From NCBI RefSeq assembly GCF_051967575.1, contig NZ_JBQCJW010000044.1, forward strand, positions 1 to 24,517: a stretch of DNA of 24,517 nt, given 5' to 3'. The position numbers and the translations under genes are program-made. This document shows, one piece after another, positions 14,273 through 22,160 of this stretch. This DNA is from Solibacillus silvestris_B. GTDB taxonomy: Bacteria; Bacillota; Bacilli; Bacillales_A; Planococcaceae. How positions within the stretch are numbered: the stretch's first letter is position 1; every line of letters begins with the position of its first letter. The notes under the pieces were generated by a model, which was given only the letters and a program-made list of their open reading frames with translations, was not told the DNA's origin and made no database searches.

Positions 14273-15697
14273 ATGTCCACAGCAATCAAAAATCGGTACC
14301 TCATTTCCAAAGTACACAAACACACAAGCTACACTGGATTTCTCGTCGAACCTGCTATTGAAAATTTCTTCGCGGGCCGAATTTGGTCACGCCTCAACAC
14401 ACCTTTCCCGCAGCCGAAAATCGAAGCTTATATAAAAAGAGGTTATTTCGAAATAATGCCGGCCGTATCCACACAACCGAAGCTTGTTTGTCGGCGATGT
14501 CTCAATGAGCAGCATCAAAAATTCATAGCCTTCCCCTGTGCGAGGTGCAGGAAAATATGCCATTATTGCCGCCATTGCATTATGATGGGGCGCATGTGCA
14601 GCTGTGATCAATTGATTAAATGGAAAGCTAAAGAAACCGGTCCCCAAAAAAGAAAATCCACAATTGACTTTACGTGGACAGGCAAGCTCACCCCTCACCA
14701 GCAAAAAGCGGCCGATGAGCTGGCGGCGAGCATTGAACAAAATCGCAACCATCTTGTCCATGCGGTATGCGGGGCAGGAAAAACAGAAATACTTTTTGCC
14801 GCGATATACCATTCATTAAAAGCGGGGAAAAGAGTATGTGTCGCAACACCGAGAACTGACGTTGTGCTTGAGCTTTACCCACGCTTCCAGCAAGTGTTTC
14901 AGCATATTGCAATCCATGCGCTTTATGGAGGGGCGCAAAATGACCTCCAGTTTGCGCAGCTTGTTCTTGTGACGACACATCAGCTTTATCGGTTTGAAAA
15001 GGCGTTTGATGTCATGATTGTCGATGAAGCAGATGCATTTCCCTATACATTCGACGAGGCATTGCAGCGAGCAGTAGTTAAAGCGAAAAAAGATGGTGCC
15101 CCCATCGCATTTGTTACAGCCACCCCTTCGACGAAACTGATCATCCAGCAGAAAAAGGAAAATTGGGGCTACTCCTTTATCGCACGCAGATTCCATGGCT
15201 ATGTATTGCCTGTACCGAGATTTCAATCGCTTTGGAATTACGAAAAAGCGCTGCGCAAACAGAAGATTCCCATAAAACTCGAAAAATGGGTTAAACAAAG
15301 GCTTCACCATAATGAGCCATTCCTCATCTTTTTTCCGACAATCGAATTAATGGAACAGGCAGCACCGCAGTTTCAGAAAATAGAAGAAACAATTGAAAGC
15401 GTCCATTCCGAAGATCCTGATAGGAAAGAAAAAGTGTTGCAGCTGCGCAACGAAGAAAGAAAAGGTTTATTGACGACAACGATTTTGGAGCGCGGCATTA
15501 CGATAAAAAATGTTCAAGTTGCGGTAGTTGGCGCTGAAAGTCCGATTTTTAACGCGAGTGCGCTCATTCAAATTAGCGGTAGAGTGGGGCGGAATATGAA
15601 GTTTCCGGCAGGTGATATTGTACTTTTCCATCACGGCATTACAGTTGAAATGGATACGGCCCGCAAAAAAATAATGGAGATGAATCACTATGAATAA
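14273..15697 (+). CDS. comFA: Late competence DNA translocase ComFA
   Basis: This 474-residue DEAD-type ATPase sits at the membrane and helps pull transforming single-stranded DNA into the cell. A zinc-finger region with cysteines at 73, 76, 89, 92, 96, 99, 102, 109 and 111 precedes the helicase core. The core has Walker A AVCGAGKT (164-171), the DEAD box (251-254), TATPS (282-286) and the arginine finger QISGRVGR (433-440). The length fits the family. AAAGGAG stands 8 bp before the ATG. comFC overlaps its end by 8 bp, and there is no comFB between them, unlike in B. subtilis. No ComK box is visible upstream, so how it is switched on is unclear. Confidence 0.94.
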   Translation: MSTAIKNRYLISKVHKHTSYTGFLVEPAIENFFAGRIWSRLNTPFPQPKIEAYIKRGYFEIMPAVSTQPKLVCRRCLNEQHQKFIAFPCARCRKICHYCRHCIMMGRMCSCDQLIKWKAKETGPQKRKSTIDFTWTGKLTPHQQKAADELAASIEQNRNHLVHAVCGAGKTEILFAAIYHSLKAGKRVCVATPRTDVVLELYPRFQQVFQHIAIHALYGGAQNDLQFAQLVLVTTHQLYRFEKAFDVMIVDEADAFPYTFDEALQRAVVKAKKDGAPIAFVTATPSTKLIIQQKKENWGYSFIARRFHGYVLPVPRFQSLWNYEKALRKQKIPIKLEKWVKQRLHHNEPFLIFFPTIELMEQAAPQFQKIEETIESVHSEDPDRKEKVLQLRNEERKGLLTTTILERGITIKNVQVAVVGAESPIFNASALIQISGRVGRNMKFPAGDIVLFHHGITVEMDTARKKIMEMNHYE

Positions 15698-16295
15698 ACC
15701 CATTATGCACTGCCTGCTATGCGAGCGCGAACTTCAGCATACTATCGGCTGGAAAGAGCTGCTCAGCAAAACATTGCCGCAAACAATTTGCCCCCGCTGC
15801 GAACAGCGCTTTCAACGAATCGACCAGCAACAAGAAGATTGGGTTATGTCTTTATACTATTATAATGAAGCGATGAAGGATTTTTTGCACCGATATAAAT
15901 TCCTGCATGATGTTATACTCGCGAATGCCTTCAATAAAATACTCCATGAGCAGCTGAAAAATGAAAAACGGCTAATTATCCCGATACCGATGCATCCCGA
16001 AAGTTTGAGTGTAAGAACTTTTGCTCATATCGACGAATTATTGAAGGCTGCCGATATTCCGTTTGCACATCATCTTGTAAAGCTTTCCAATGAGCAGCAA
16101 TCGCTGAAAACGCGGGAGCAAAGACTGCAAACATCACAGTTATTCGCAGTGACAGGGCAAGATGAAATTAAAGATAAAAACTTGCTCATAATGGACGATA
16201 TTTATACAACAGGCACTACATTGAAGCATGCGAAAAAAGCGCTACTTCAGGCAGGCGCAAAAACTGTCCGCGGATTTACATTAATTCACGGGTAA
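15690..16295 (+). CDS. comFC: Competence protein ComFC (phosphoribosyltransferase fold)
   Basis: This 201-residue protein is needed for efficient transformation; it partners ComFA and may bind single-stranded DNA. The N-terminal zinc ribbon has CLLC and CPRC pairs (residues 8-11 and 34-37). The C-terminal half is a type I phosphoribosyltransferase fold, with the PRPP-loop motif LLIMDDIYTTGTT near 166-178. It starts inside the last codons of comFA (8-bp overlap), so translation is coupled. GGAG lies 10 bp upstream. No strong terminator follows. Confidence 0.92.
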   Translation: MNKPIMHCLLCERELQHTIGWKELLSKTLPQTICPRCEQRFQRIDQQQEDWVMSLYYYNEAMKDFLHRYKFLHDVILANAFNKILHEQLKNEKRLIIPIPMHPESLSVRTFAHIDELLKAADIPFAHHLVKLSNEQQSLKTREQRLQTSQLFAVTGQDEIKDKNLLIMDDIYTTGTTLKHAKKALLQAGAKTVRGFTLIHG

Positions 16296-16398
16296 AACGG
16301 AATTATATTTAAAGAGTTTTGAAAGTTGTCAATGAAAAAGATGCTGCATTATGTATAATTAAATAAGAAGAATTTGGATGAGAAAAGGAGGGGCAAAA

Positions 16399-16809
16399 AT
16401 GGCTGAATTAAGAAATTGCCCGGTATGCCAAGAGTTTTTCAATTACACTGGCTTGAGGGAAGTATGCCATAACTGTGCGCAAAAAGAAGAGGATATGTAT
16501 CAAGTGGTGTACCGCTTTTTGCGTAAACGCGAAAACCGCGCAGCGAATGTCGACCGTATTGTGGAAGCGACAGGGGTTGACCGTGAGATGTTGTATAAAT
16601 GGGTGCGAAAAGGAAGATTGCATCCGGCTGTATTCCCGAGTCTCGGCTATCCATGCGATAACTGCGGGCATTTGACGAACAAAGGGAAGCTATGCGAAAA
16701 ATGCCAACATGAGCTGAAGGCAGATTTACGGACATTTGAAGCAGCGAAGGATTTCCGAGAAGACATAGAACGTCGCGGCCGTGGAACATATCTTTCGGAA
16801 AAACGATAA
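16399..16809 (+). CDS. yvyF: Flagellar operon protein YvyF
   Basis: This 136-residue small zinc-ribbon protein has two cysteine pairs at each end: CPVC...CHNC near the N-terminus and CDNC...CEKC near residue 90-105. Between them lies a helix-turn-helix-like segment (NVDRIVEATGVDREMLYKWVRKGRL). Members of this family sit just before flgM in Bacillales, and the biochemical role is not known. The start at 16399 is set by AAGGAGGGG 5 bp upstream; an in-frame ATG at 16378 would put that site inside the gene. A terminator follows, so flgM needs its own promoter. Confidence 0.9.
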   Translation: MAELRNCPVCQEFFNYTGLREVCHNCAQKEEDMYQVVYRFLRKRENRAANVDRIVEATGVDREMLYKWVRKGRLHPAVFPSLGYPCDNCGHLTNKGKLCEKCQHELKADLRTFEAAKDFREDIERRGRGTYLSEKR

Positions 16810-16815
16810 AATGCC

Positions 16816-16854
16816 AAAAACGAAGTCGTATGAATTGGGCTTCGTTTTTGTTTT
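16816..16854 (+). terminator. Terminator after yvyF
   Basis: AAAAACGAAG and CTTCGTTTTT form a perfect 10-bp stem followed by more T. It separates the competence/yvyF segment from the flagellar operon. Confidence 0.88.
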
Positions 16855-16909
16855 GTATAAAATAGATGAAGGAACATTCAACATAGGCATTGTTTTTTTA
16901 AAGAAGGCA

Positions 16910-16936
16910 TAAACAATTTAATGAAGCAGTCGAAAT
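16910..16936 (+). promoter_or_regulatory. Sigma-D type flagellar promoter of flgM
   Basis: TAAA (16910-16913), 15 bases, then GTCGAAAT (16929-16936). This fits the sigma-D consensus TAAA-N15-GCCGATAT with the whole -35, the exact spacing and six of eight -10 bases. A sigma-D promoter ahead of flgM is known in B. subtilis. Confidence 0.7.
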
Positions 16937-16978
16937 ATAAAGTAGACAAAGGTTTTATTTGAGGGGAGGTCTATGAAC

Positions 16979-17239
16979 ATGAAGATTAATCCAATAGGTT
17001 TGCAAGCGATCAATTCTTATAATAAGCAAGCCCGTCCTGTAAAAAATGCAGATGCTCAAAAATCATTCGCAGATCAAATCGAAATTTCATCGAAAGCAAA
17101 AGAAATGCAGGCAAATTCAAGCTTTGCCAATGAACGTGCCGAGCGTATGAAAAAGATTAAAGAAGACATTGATTCCGGCACATACAAAGTAGACGCAAAA
17201 CAGGTTGCGGAAGACATGCTGAAATACTATCGCGGCTAA
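16979..17239 (+). CDS. flgM: Anti-sigma factor FlgM
   Basis: This 86-residue protein binds and silences sigma-D until the hook is finished. The N-terminal part, KINPIGLQAINSYNKQ, resembles B. subtilis FlgM. The C-terminal half carries the two helices that clamp the sigma factor (SSKAKEMQ and RAERMKKIKEDIDSGTYKVDAKQVAEDML). Start choice: the ATG at 16979 lies 9 bp after GGAGG and matches the family start. The ATG at 16973 is only 3 bp after that site. First gene of the flagellar block behind the sigma-D promoter. Confidence 0.9.
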   Translation: MKINPIGLQAINSYNKQARPVKNADAQKSFADQIEISSKAKEMQANSSFANERAERMKKIKEDIDSGTYKVDAKQVAEDMLKYYRG

Positions 17240-17276
17240 GAGAAGAAATTTTTAAAGTAAGGGAGCGCTTGAATAC

Positions 17277-17780
17277 ATGTCAATTGCGAACATTGTCGCC
17301 ACGCTGGAGAAGCTAGAGAAAATGCACAAAAGTCTGCTGGAGCTAGCACTTGCGAAAACGGATTACATTAAGCAAGGTGATATGGAAAAGCTTGATCAGC
17401 TCATAAAAAATGAACAAGCACATGTAGCGGCGATTAATACACTTGAGCAACAGCGTCAGTCGATGGTAACGGATTACCTCCGAGCAAAAGGAATTGCTCT
17501 CACTGACACGCCATCTGTTGCCGATGTGATAAATGCTGCTGAAAACAGTGAATCCAAAGAAGCGCTGGCAAACGTGCGCGAGCGTTTAGTCACATTGCTG
17601 AATCAGCTGAAAATGCAAAATGATTTAAATCAGAAGATGGTATTCAATTCACTCCAATTCATCAATATTACATTGGATGCTATGCGCCCGCAGCGTACAG
17701 AACAATTCAACTATTCGGGTGCCGAAATACGCGGCAGTTCGGAAATTGCAAAACGATCTTTCAATGATTTCAAAGCCTAA
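17277..17780 (+). CDS. flgN: FlgN family flagellar chaperone (YvyG)
   Basis: This 167-residue, almost wholly helical cytoplasmic chaperone keeps the hook-filament junction proteins FlgK and FlgL export-ready. The helices are rich in Leu, Gln and Lys (LEKLEKMHKSLLELALAKT, then QMKMQNDLNQK-like segments), as in the FlgN/YvyG family. The last 30 residues look disordered. It sits between flgM and flgK as in B. subtilis. The ribosome binding site (AAGGGAG) is about 11 bp from the ATG. A hairpin with a T run separates it from flgK. Confidence 0.9.
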   Translation: MSIANIVATLEKLEKMHKSLLELALAKTDYIKQGDMEKLDQLIKNEQAHVAAINTLEQQRQSMVTDYLRAKGIALTDTPSVADVINAAENSESKEALANVRERLVTLLNQLKMQNDLNQKMVFNSLQFINITLDAMRPQRTEQFNYSGAEIRGSSEIAKRSFNDFKA

Positions 17781-17781
17781 T

Positions 17782-17828
17782 CGCATGTAAGTTTCCGCAT
17801 GCAGCGGGAGCGGTACATGCGTTTTTTT
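17782..17828 (+). terminator. Terminator-like hairpin between flgN and flgK
   Basis: CGCATGTA and TACATGCG form a perfect outer stem with an inner CCGC/GCGG stem, followed by seven T. It may set the ratio of flgM-flgN to flgK-flgL transcripts. Confidence 0.75.
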
Positions 17829-17874
17829 ATGAAAAAGCCATTTAAAATAATATCTATTACAAGGAGGCCATTTC

Positions 17875-19623
17875 ATGCGCTCAACATTCATGGGACTTGA
17901 AGCAAGTAAGCGTGGTCTATTCACGCAGCAATCGGCTCTATACACAACAGGCCACAATATTTCAAATGCCAATACACTGGGCTATACCCGCCAACGCGTC
18001 AATATGGAAACAACACCGGGATTCCCTGGATCAGGCTTAAACTCTCCAACAACTGCCGGCCACATCGGCACAGGTGTACAAGCGCATTCCGTGCAGCGTA
18101 TGCGCGATGAATTCGTGGACCGCCAATACCGTCAAGAGACGAATAAATTAGGCTACTGGCAATCGACGACAAAATCAATCTCCCAGATGGAAGATATTAT
18201 GTCCGAGCCTTCCGAATTCGGGCTTAATCAGGCATTCACTGAATTTTGGAAGTCGATGGAAGACGTAATCTCTGACCCGAAAGATACGGCTGCCCGCCAA
18301 GTAATGATTTCAAAAGGGCAATCTTTAGCGGAATCGTTCAACTATATGGACACACAGCTCAAGCAGATCCAAGGCAATATCGGAAATGAGATTAATGTTG
18401 TTACAGACAAAGTGAACAGCCTTCTCAAACAAATTGCCGACATCAACAAGCAGATCCAGGCAGTAGAGCCGAATGGTTATATGCCAAACGACCTTTATGA
18501 TGCACGTGATGTTTTGCTTGATGAGCTAAATGATATTATTCCTGTTTCGGTTTCCTATGAGAAATCAGGCGGTAATGCACTTGCGATTGCTGAAGGCAGT
18601 ATGACGATTACGTATAAGGATGCGAATGGCAATTCAATAGATTTAGTACGCGGAAAAGAGTATGGGAGTTTAGCGTCAGTAGGACCAGAATTGGATGCTG
18701 CAGGTAATCCAGTTCTTGACGGGGCAGGCAATCCAGTTTATAAAAAAATCGATGGTGACGTAGACAATCCACAAACAGCCGGCTATTCACCGTTTTCGCA
18801 TATTGTAATGACCAGTGTACCTATTAAAACACCAAATCCATTATACAATCCGAATGCGATAGATCCTAATCATACTGATTATGATCCGAATTATAATGTA
18901 CCGGAATTTGTTTACCCACGAAATGAAGAAAACGTGAGTCATAACGCACTTGAATCAAGTAAAGGCAGATTAGCTGCATTGTTTGATGCATACGGCTATG
19001 AAGATGGGGCAGGCAATGTGAAGGGAATTTACCCTGAAATGCTGCAAAAAATTGATGATCTAGCAAAAGAGATTATTGACCAATTTAATTCCCACCATAA
19101 AGATGGAGCCGATTTGACAGGACTTCAAGGAGTAGACTTTTTCGGGGGAACTACTGCTAGAGACATGAAGGTGGCAATTACTGATCCTAAACAGGTTGCT
19201 GCAGCAGGCGGGCTTGAACCAATCATCGATCCAGCTACGAATACCCAAGCAATTGATCCTGTAACAGGATTACCAATGTTTAAGCCTGAAGACGGAAACA
19301 ATAAAAATATCCGGGCGCTTGCCGCATTGCAATCAGCTGTGTTAGGTAATTTGCAGGGCGGAACATTCCAATCATTCTACAAATCGCTAATTGGAGACCT
19401 TGGTGTAAAAGGGAAGCAGGCGGCAACTTTAGAATTCAACTCAACAACAATCCGTCTCCAAATCGAAAACAATCGTGCGTCCCACAATTCCGTTTCGCTG
19501 GATGAAGAGATGACAAATATGATTACTTTCCAGCAAGCATACAATGCCAATGCACGCATGATCACAGTAATCGATGAAACACTGGACAAAATCATCAACG
19601 GCATGGGCCGCGTAGGTTTATAA
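17875..19623 (+). CDS. flgK: Flagellar hook-associated protein FlgK (HAP1)
   Basis: This 582-residue secreted protein forms the first ring of the hook-filament junction. The N-terminal rod-like coiled-coil domain begins STFMGLEASKRGLFTQQSAL and includes the family motif HNISNANTLGYTRQRV. The C-terminus, QQAYNANARMITVIDETLDKIINGMG, is the matching helix. The central region (about 265-400) is variable and carries the duplicated phrase AGNPV and Asp/Asn/Pro-rich stretches, the usual place for surface variability. It has no signal peptide, because export is by the flagellar type III apparatus. AAGGAGG lies 7 bp upstream of the ATG. flgL follows after 33 bp. Confidence 0.95.
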   Translation: MRSTFMGLEASKRGLFTQQSALYTTGHNISNANTLGYTRQRVNMETTPGFPGSGLNSPTTAGHIGTGVQAHSVQRMRDEFVDRQYRQETNKLGYWQSTTKSISQMEDIMSEPSEFGLNQAFTEFWKSMEDVISDPKDTAARQVMISKGQSLAESFNYMDTQLKQIQGNIGNEINVVTDKVNSLLKQIADINKQIQAVEPNGYMPNDLYDARDVLLDELNDIIPVSVSYEKSGGNALAIAEGSMTITYKDANGNSIDLVRGKEYGSLASVGPELDAAGNPVLDGAGNPVYKKIDGDVDNPQTAGYSPFSHIVMTSVPIKTPNPLYNPNAIDPNHTDYDPNYNVPEFVYPRNEENVSHNALESSKGRLAALFDAYGYEDGAGNVKGIYPEMLQKIDDLAKEIIDQFNSHHKDGADLTGLQGVDFFGGTTARDMKVAITDPKQVAAAGGLEPIIDPATNTQAIDPVTGLPMFKPEDGNNKNIRALAALQSAVLGNLQGGTFQSFYKSLIGDLGVKGKQAATLEFNSTTIRLQIENNRASHNSVSLDEEMTNMITFQQAYNANARMITVIDETLDKIINGMGRVGL

Positions 19624-19656
19624 TATAAAACATACTAGAAAGAAGGGAATAGTACG

Positions 19657-20580
19657 ATGCGTGTAACACAATCAATGCTCTCTAGTAATATGCTGCGTAA
19701 CTTAAATACGAGCTATAATAAAATGGCGAAATACCAGGAACAGCTGAATTCAGGCAGTATCATCAGCCGACCATCCGACGACCCGGTAGTGGCAGTAAAA
19801 GGGATGGGCTATCGAATCGATTTAGATAAGAATGAGCAATACCAAAGAAATATGAATCAAGCCCATTCATGGCTGGACGGTACAGATGAAGCTTTAGATC
19901 AAGTAGGGACTTCGTTTATTCGTGTAAAAGAATTAATTATTCAAGCAGCAAATGATACGAATACTCCAGAAGATCGCCAAAAAATCAATGAAGAGATTTC
20001 GCAGATCAAACAGCATCTTCAGGATTTAGCGAATACAAAAGTCGGAGAGAATTATATATTCTCGGGAACGAATACGAGCAGTCCCCTTTTTAAAAGCGAT
20101 GGCACGATTCAAACGACAGCTGATTTACCAGGCTTGGGAAAATCGATTGAGGTCAATGTTTTCGATGGAATATCAATGCCGATTAATATTGAAGGTGCAG
20201 AAGTATTCGGGGAAATCAATACCTTTATGAATGAGCTTGAGACTCTTTTAAAAAATGGGGCCACAGGTGAGCAAATTGGGAATGCACTAGGTGTGGACTT
20301 TACAGCAGGCGGTAATCCAAATATTCCGGGACTTGACTCGTTAAATGAAAAAGTACTAGTAAAACGTGCGGAAGTGGGCGCAAAGCAAAATCGTGTCGAA
20401 TTAATGGAAGAACGACTAAAATCGCAAGAAGTGAACGTTACGAAGCAAATGTCCTTAAACGAAGATACGGACTATGCAAAAACGATTACAGAAATGGTAA
20501 CAACCGAATCCATCCACCAAGCAGCACTTTCTGTAGGTGCTAAAATCATCCAGCAGACGTTAGTAGATTTCATCCGTTAA
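19657..20580 (+). CDS. flgL: Flagellar hook-associated protein FlgL (HAP3)
   Basis: This 307-residue second junction protein between hook and filament is flagellin-related. The N-terminal helix, MRVTQSMLSSNMLRNLNTSYNK, and RPSDDPV are typical, as are GENYIFSGTNTSSPLF near residue 130 and the C-terminal helix ending IQQTLVDFIR. The start ATG is preceded by AAGAAGGG. It is co-transcribed with flgK. Confidence 0.94.
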   Translation: MRVTQSMLSSNMLRNLNTSYNKMAKYQEQLNSGSIISRPSDDPVVAVKGMGYRIDLDKNEQYQRNMNQAHSWLDGTDEALDQVGTSFIRVKELIIQAANDTNTPEDRQKINEEISQIKQHLQDLANTKVGENYIFSGTNTSSPLFKSDGTIQTTADLPGLGKSIEVNVFDGISMPINIEGAEVFGEINTFMNELETLLKNGATGEQIGNALGVDFTAGGNPNIPGLDSLNEKVLVKRAEVGAKQNRVELMEERLKSQEVNVTKQMSLNEDTDYAKTITEMVTTESIHQAALSVGAKIIQQTLVDFIR

Positions 20581-20592
20581 TATTTAATAACT

Positions 20593-20625
20593 AAGCGTTT
20601 GGACATGTTCCAAGCGCTTTTATTC
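20593..20625 (+). terminator. Weak terminator-like hairpin after flgL
   Basis: AAGCGTTTGG pairs with CCAAGCGCTT (one wobble), followed by a short T-rich tract. It may be partial, since yviE-fliW-csrA follow closely. Confidence 0.6.
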
Positions 20626-20642
20626 TAAAGGGAGGGACAAGG

Positions 20643-21209
20643 ATGCGATTCCCGCAAATTCAAATAGCAAAAACCGATATTCAAATGGACTACACGATTA
20701 CAAAGCCATTTCAGCGAATCCAACAGCCACAAGCCGATTTAAGCATATCCCAGCCAGCCGCAACTGTCGAAATTAATACGACAAATGCGCGTCTTGACAT
20801 TAATATGGATCAAATGTGGCGCGATTTAGGGCTCAAACCAATCGGTGAAGTCATTAAAGAATACGCGCAAATGGGACGCCAGGAAATGATGAAGGGAATG
20901 TCACGACGGATGGGCGAAGGGCGCCAAATCATGATGAGCGCGGGGAAAGACCAAGGACGGTCGATTATCCAAAATATCGCCAAACAAAATCATGGTCCCG
21001 AACGCCCGGGTCCATACAATATTAAGTTCATCCCGTCCATCGGCTCAGTAAAAGTGAATATAACGCCAGGAACTACAGACGTCAATATCGAGCGCAATGA
21101 ACCGAAAATTGACGTAAAGGTGAACAAGCCGCAAATGGACTTCACTTATGGAAAAGTAAGTGGCAAAATGATCGTAAGGCCGGATGTGCAAATTGATGTA
21201 ATCGGCTAA
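20643..21209 (+). CDS. yviE: YviE family protein (DUF6470 type)
   Basis: This 188-residue protein of unknown function is encoded between flgL and fliW in Bacillales. It opens with MRFPQIQIAKTDIQMDYTI and has repeated beta-rich phrases of alternating polar and hydrophobic residues (ATVEINTTNARLDIN, DVNIERNEPKIDVKV, KIDVKVNKPQMDFTYGKVSG). A helical middle part holds several Met and Arg residues. There is no signal peptide. GGAGGG lies 6 bp upstream of the ATG, and fliW begins 14 bp after the stop. Its conserved location suggests a motility role, unproven. Confidence 0.88.
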   Translation: MRFPQIQIAKTDIQMDYTITKPFQRIQQPQADLSISQPAATVEINTTNARLDINMDQMWRDLGLKPIGEVIKEYAQMGRQEMMKGMSRRMGEGRQIMMSAGKDQGRSIIQNIAKQNHGPERPGPYNIKFIPSIGSVKVNITPGTTDVNIERNEPKIDVKVNKPQMDFTYGKVSGKMIVRPDVQIDVIG

Positions 21210-21223
21210 AAGGAGCGGACCAA

Positions 21224-21667
21224 ATGAACATTCAAACGAAATTTTTAGGCGAAGTGGAAATCGAGCAATCAGAAATCATTACATTCGAAAATGGTTTACC
21301 AGGCTTTCAGGAATATACGAAATATATCCTTTTAGGCTTGGACGCAGATTTACCGATCGCTTTATTGCAATCGACGGAAGATGGGCAAATCGGCTTTGTA
21401 GTCGGCTACCCATTTGCGTTTAAACAAGATTATGCATTCGATTTAAGTGAAGAAGATAAAGAACAGCTGCAATTGGAAGAAGAAAGCGAAGTTGCTACAT
21501 ATACTGTCATTACATTAAAGGAAAATTTCCCGGACTCTACTATTAACCTGCTTGCGCCAATTGTTATCAATACGAAACAAAAGCTCGGAAAGCAGATCGT
21601 CCTGCACGATAGCGAAAAATACCCGTTGCGTTATGAAATCGCTATAGCTAAAGGAAGTGGAAAATAG
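21224..21667 (+). CDS. fliW: Flagellar assembly factor FliW
   Basis: This 147-residue cytoplasmic protein binds flagellin and, when free, CsrA, relieving repression of hag translation. The family features are the start MNIQTKFLGEVEIE, ITFENGLPGF, YPFAFKQDYAFDLSEEDKEQL, and NLLAPIVINTKQKLGKQIVL near the C-terminus. AAAGGAG precedes the ATG. csrA starts directly at the next base after the stop codon, so the antagonist pair is made from one message. Confidence 0.94.
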   Translation: MNIQTKFLGEVEIEQSEIITFENGLPGFQEYTKYILLGLDADLPIALLQSTEDGQIGFVVGYPFAFKQDYAFDLSEEDKEQLQLEEESEVATYTVITLKENFPDSTINLLAPIVINTKQKLGKQIVLHDSEKYPLRYEIAIAKGSGK

Positions 21668-21889
21668 ATGCTAGTCCTATCTCGAAAAAAAGGCGAGACG
21701 ATCATGATTGGCGATCAAATCGAAGTGAAAGTAATTTCGGTTGAAGGTGATCAAGTAAAACTCGGCATCGTCGCTCCAAAATCTGTAAAAGTACACCGGT
21801 CGGAAGTTTTTGAAGCGATTCAGCAGCAGAATAAAGAAGCGCTGGCTAGTTCGATTGATGCGCTGAAGCAGTTTAAATTAAAAAAATAA
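21668..21889 (+). CDS. csrA: Carbon storage/translation regulator CsrA
   Basis: This 73-residue homodimeric RNA-binding repressor blocks the flagellin message in Bacillus by covering its ribosome binding site. The sequence MLVLSRKKGETIMIGD and the RNA-contacting loop APKSVKVHRSEVF are fully conserved, followed by a C-terminal helical extension of about 20 residues. The ATG abuts the fliW stop (TAG ATG), and its site AAAGGAAGTGG lies in the end of fliW. The gene ends the flagellar block with a strong terminator. In B. subtilis hag follows; here it does not. Confidence 0.95.
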   Translation: MLVLSRKKGETIMIGDQIEVKVISVEGDQVKLGIVAPKSVKVHRSEVFEAIQQQNKEALASSIDALKQFKLKK

Positions 21890-21893
21890 TATG

Positions 21894-21935
21894 AAGCCAA
21901 GTTATCTAATATGATTTTAGATAATTTGGCTTTTT
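21894..21935 (+). terminator. Strong terminator after csrA
   Basis: AAGCCAAGTTATCTAA pairs with TTAGATAATTTGGCTT (16 bp, one wobble) and is followed by a T run. Confidence 0.92.
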
Positions 21936-22064
21936 CTGATGCCTTTTCACTATGGATATCCTTTGATATGTTAGAACCTGATAAAGAAGTGTATAGTAAA
22001 GGATAAATAAACCAATATCTATAGTTAAAGCACTTCAAATTTGGAATCGAACGGTTATTAAATC

Positions 22065-22136
22065 ATAAAATCAGAAAGTTAGAGTATTATAAAATTAGAA
22101 CATTACGATATTATAAAATCACAAAGTTAATAATAC
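22065..22136 (+). repeat. Three 24-bp direct repeats upstream of the ATPase gene
   Basis: ATAAAATCAGAAAGTTA (22065), ATAAAATTAGAACATTA (22089) and ATAAAATCACAAAGTTA (22113) stand exactly 24 bp apart. The whole gap from 21936 to 22160 is AT-rich and otherwise shows no gene that I can support. The repeats end about 25 bp before the ATPase start, a position suited to an operator or promoter control. Confidence 0.65.
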
Positions 22137-22160
22137 GTTTAATTAAAAGGGGTAGGCAAA

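Noticed and set aside
21911..22006. 31-residue frame after csrA resembling the end of a protein
   Set aside because: It begins inside the loop of the csrA terminator, has no ribosome binding site and no recognisable relative. It could be a remnant of a lost gene, but the evidence is too thin.
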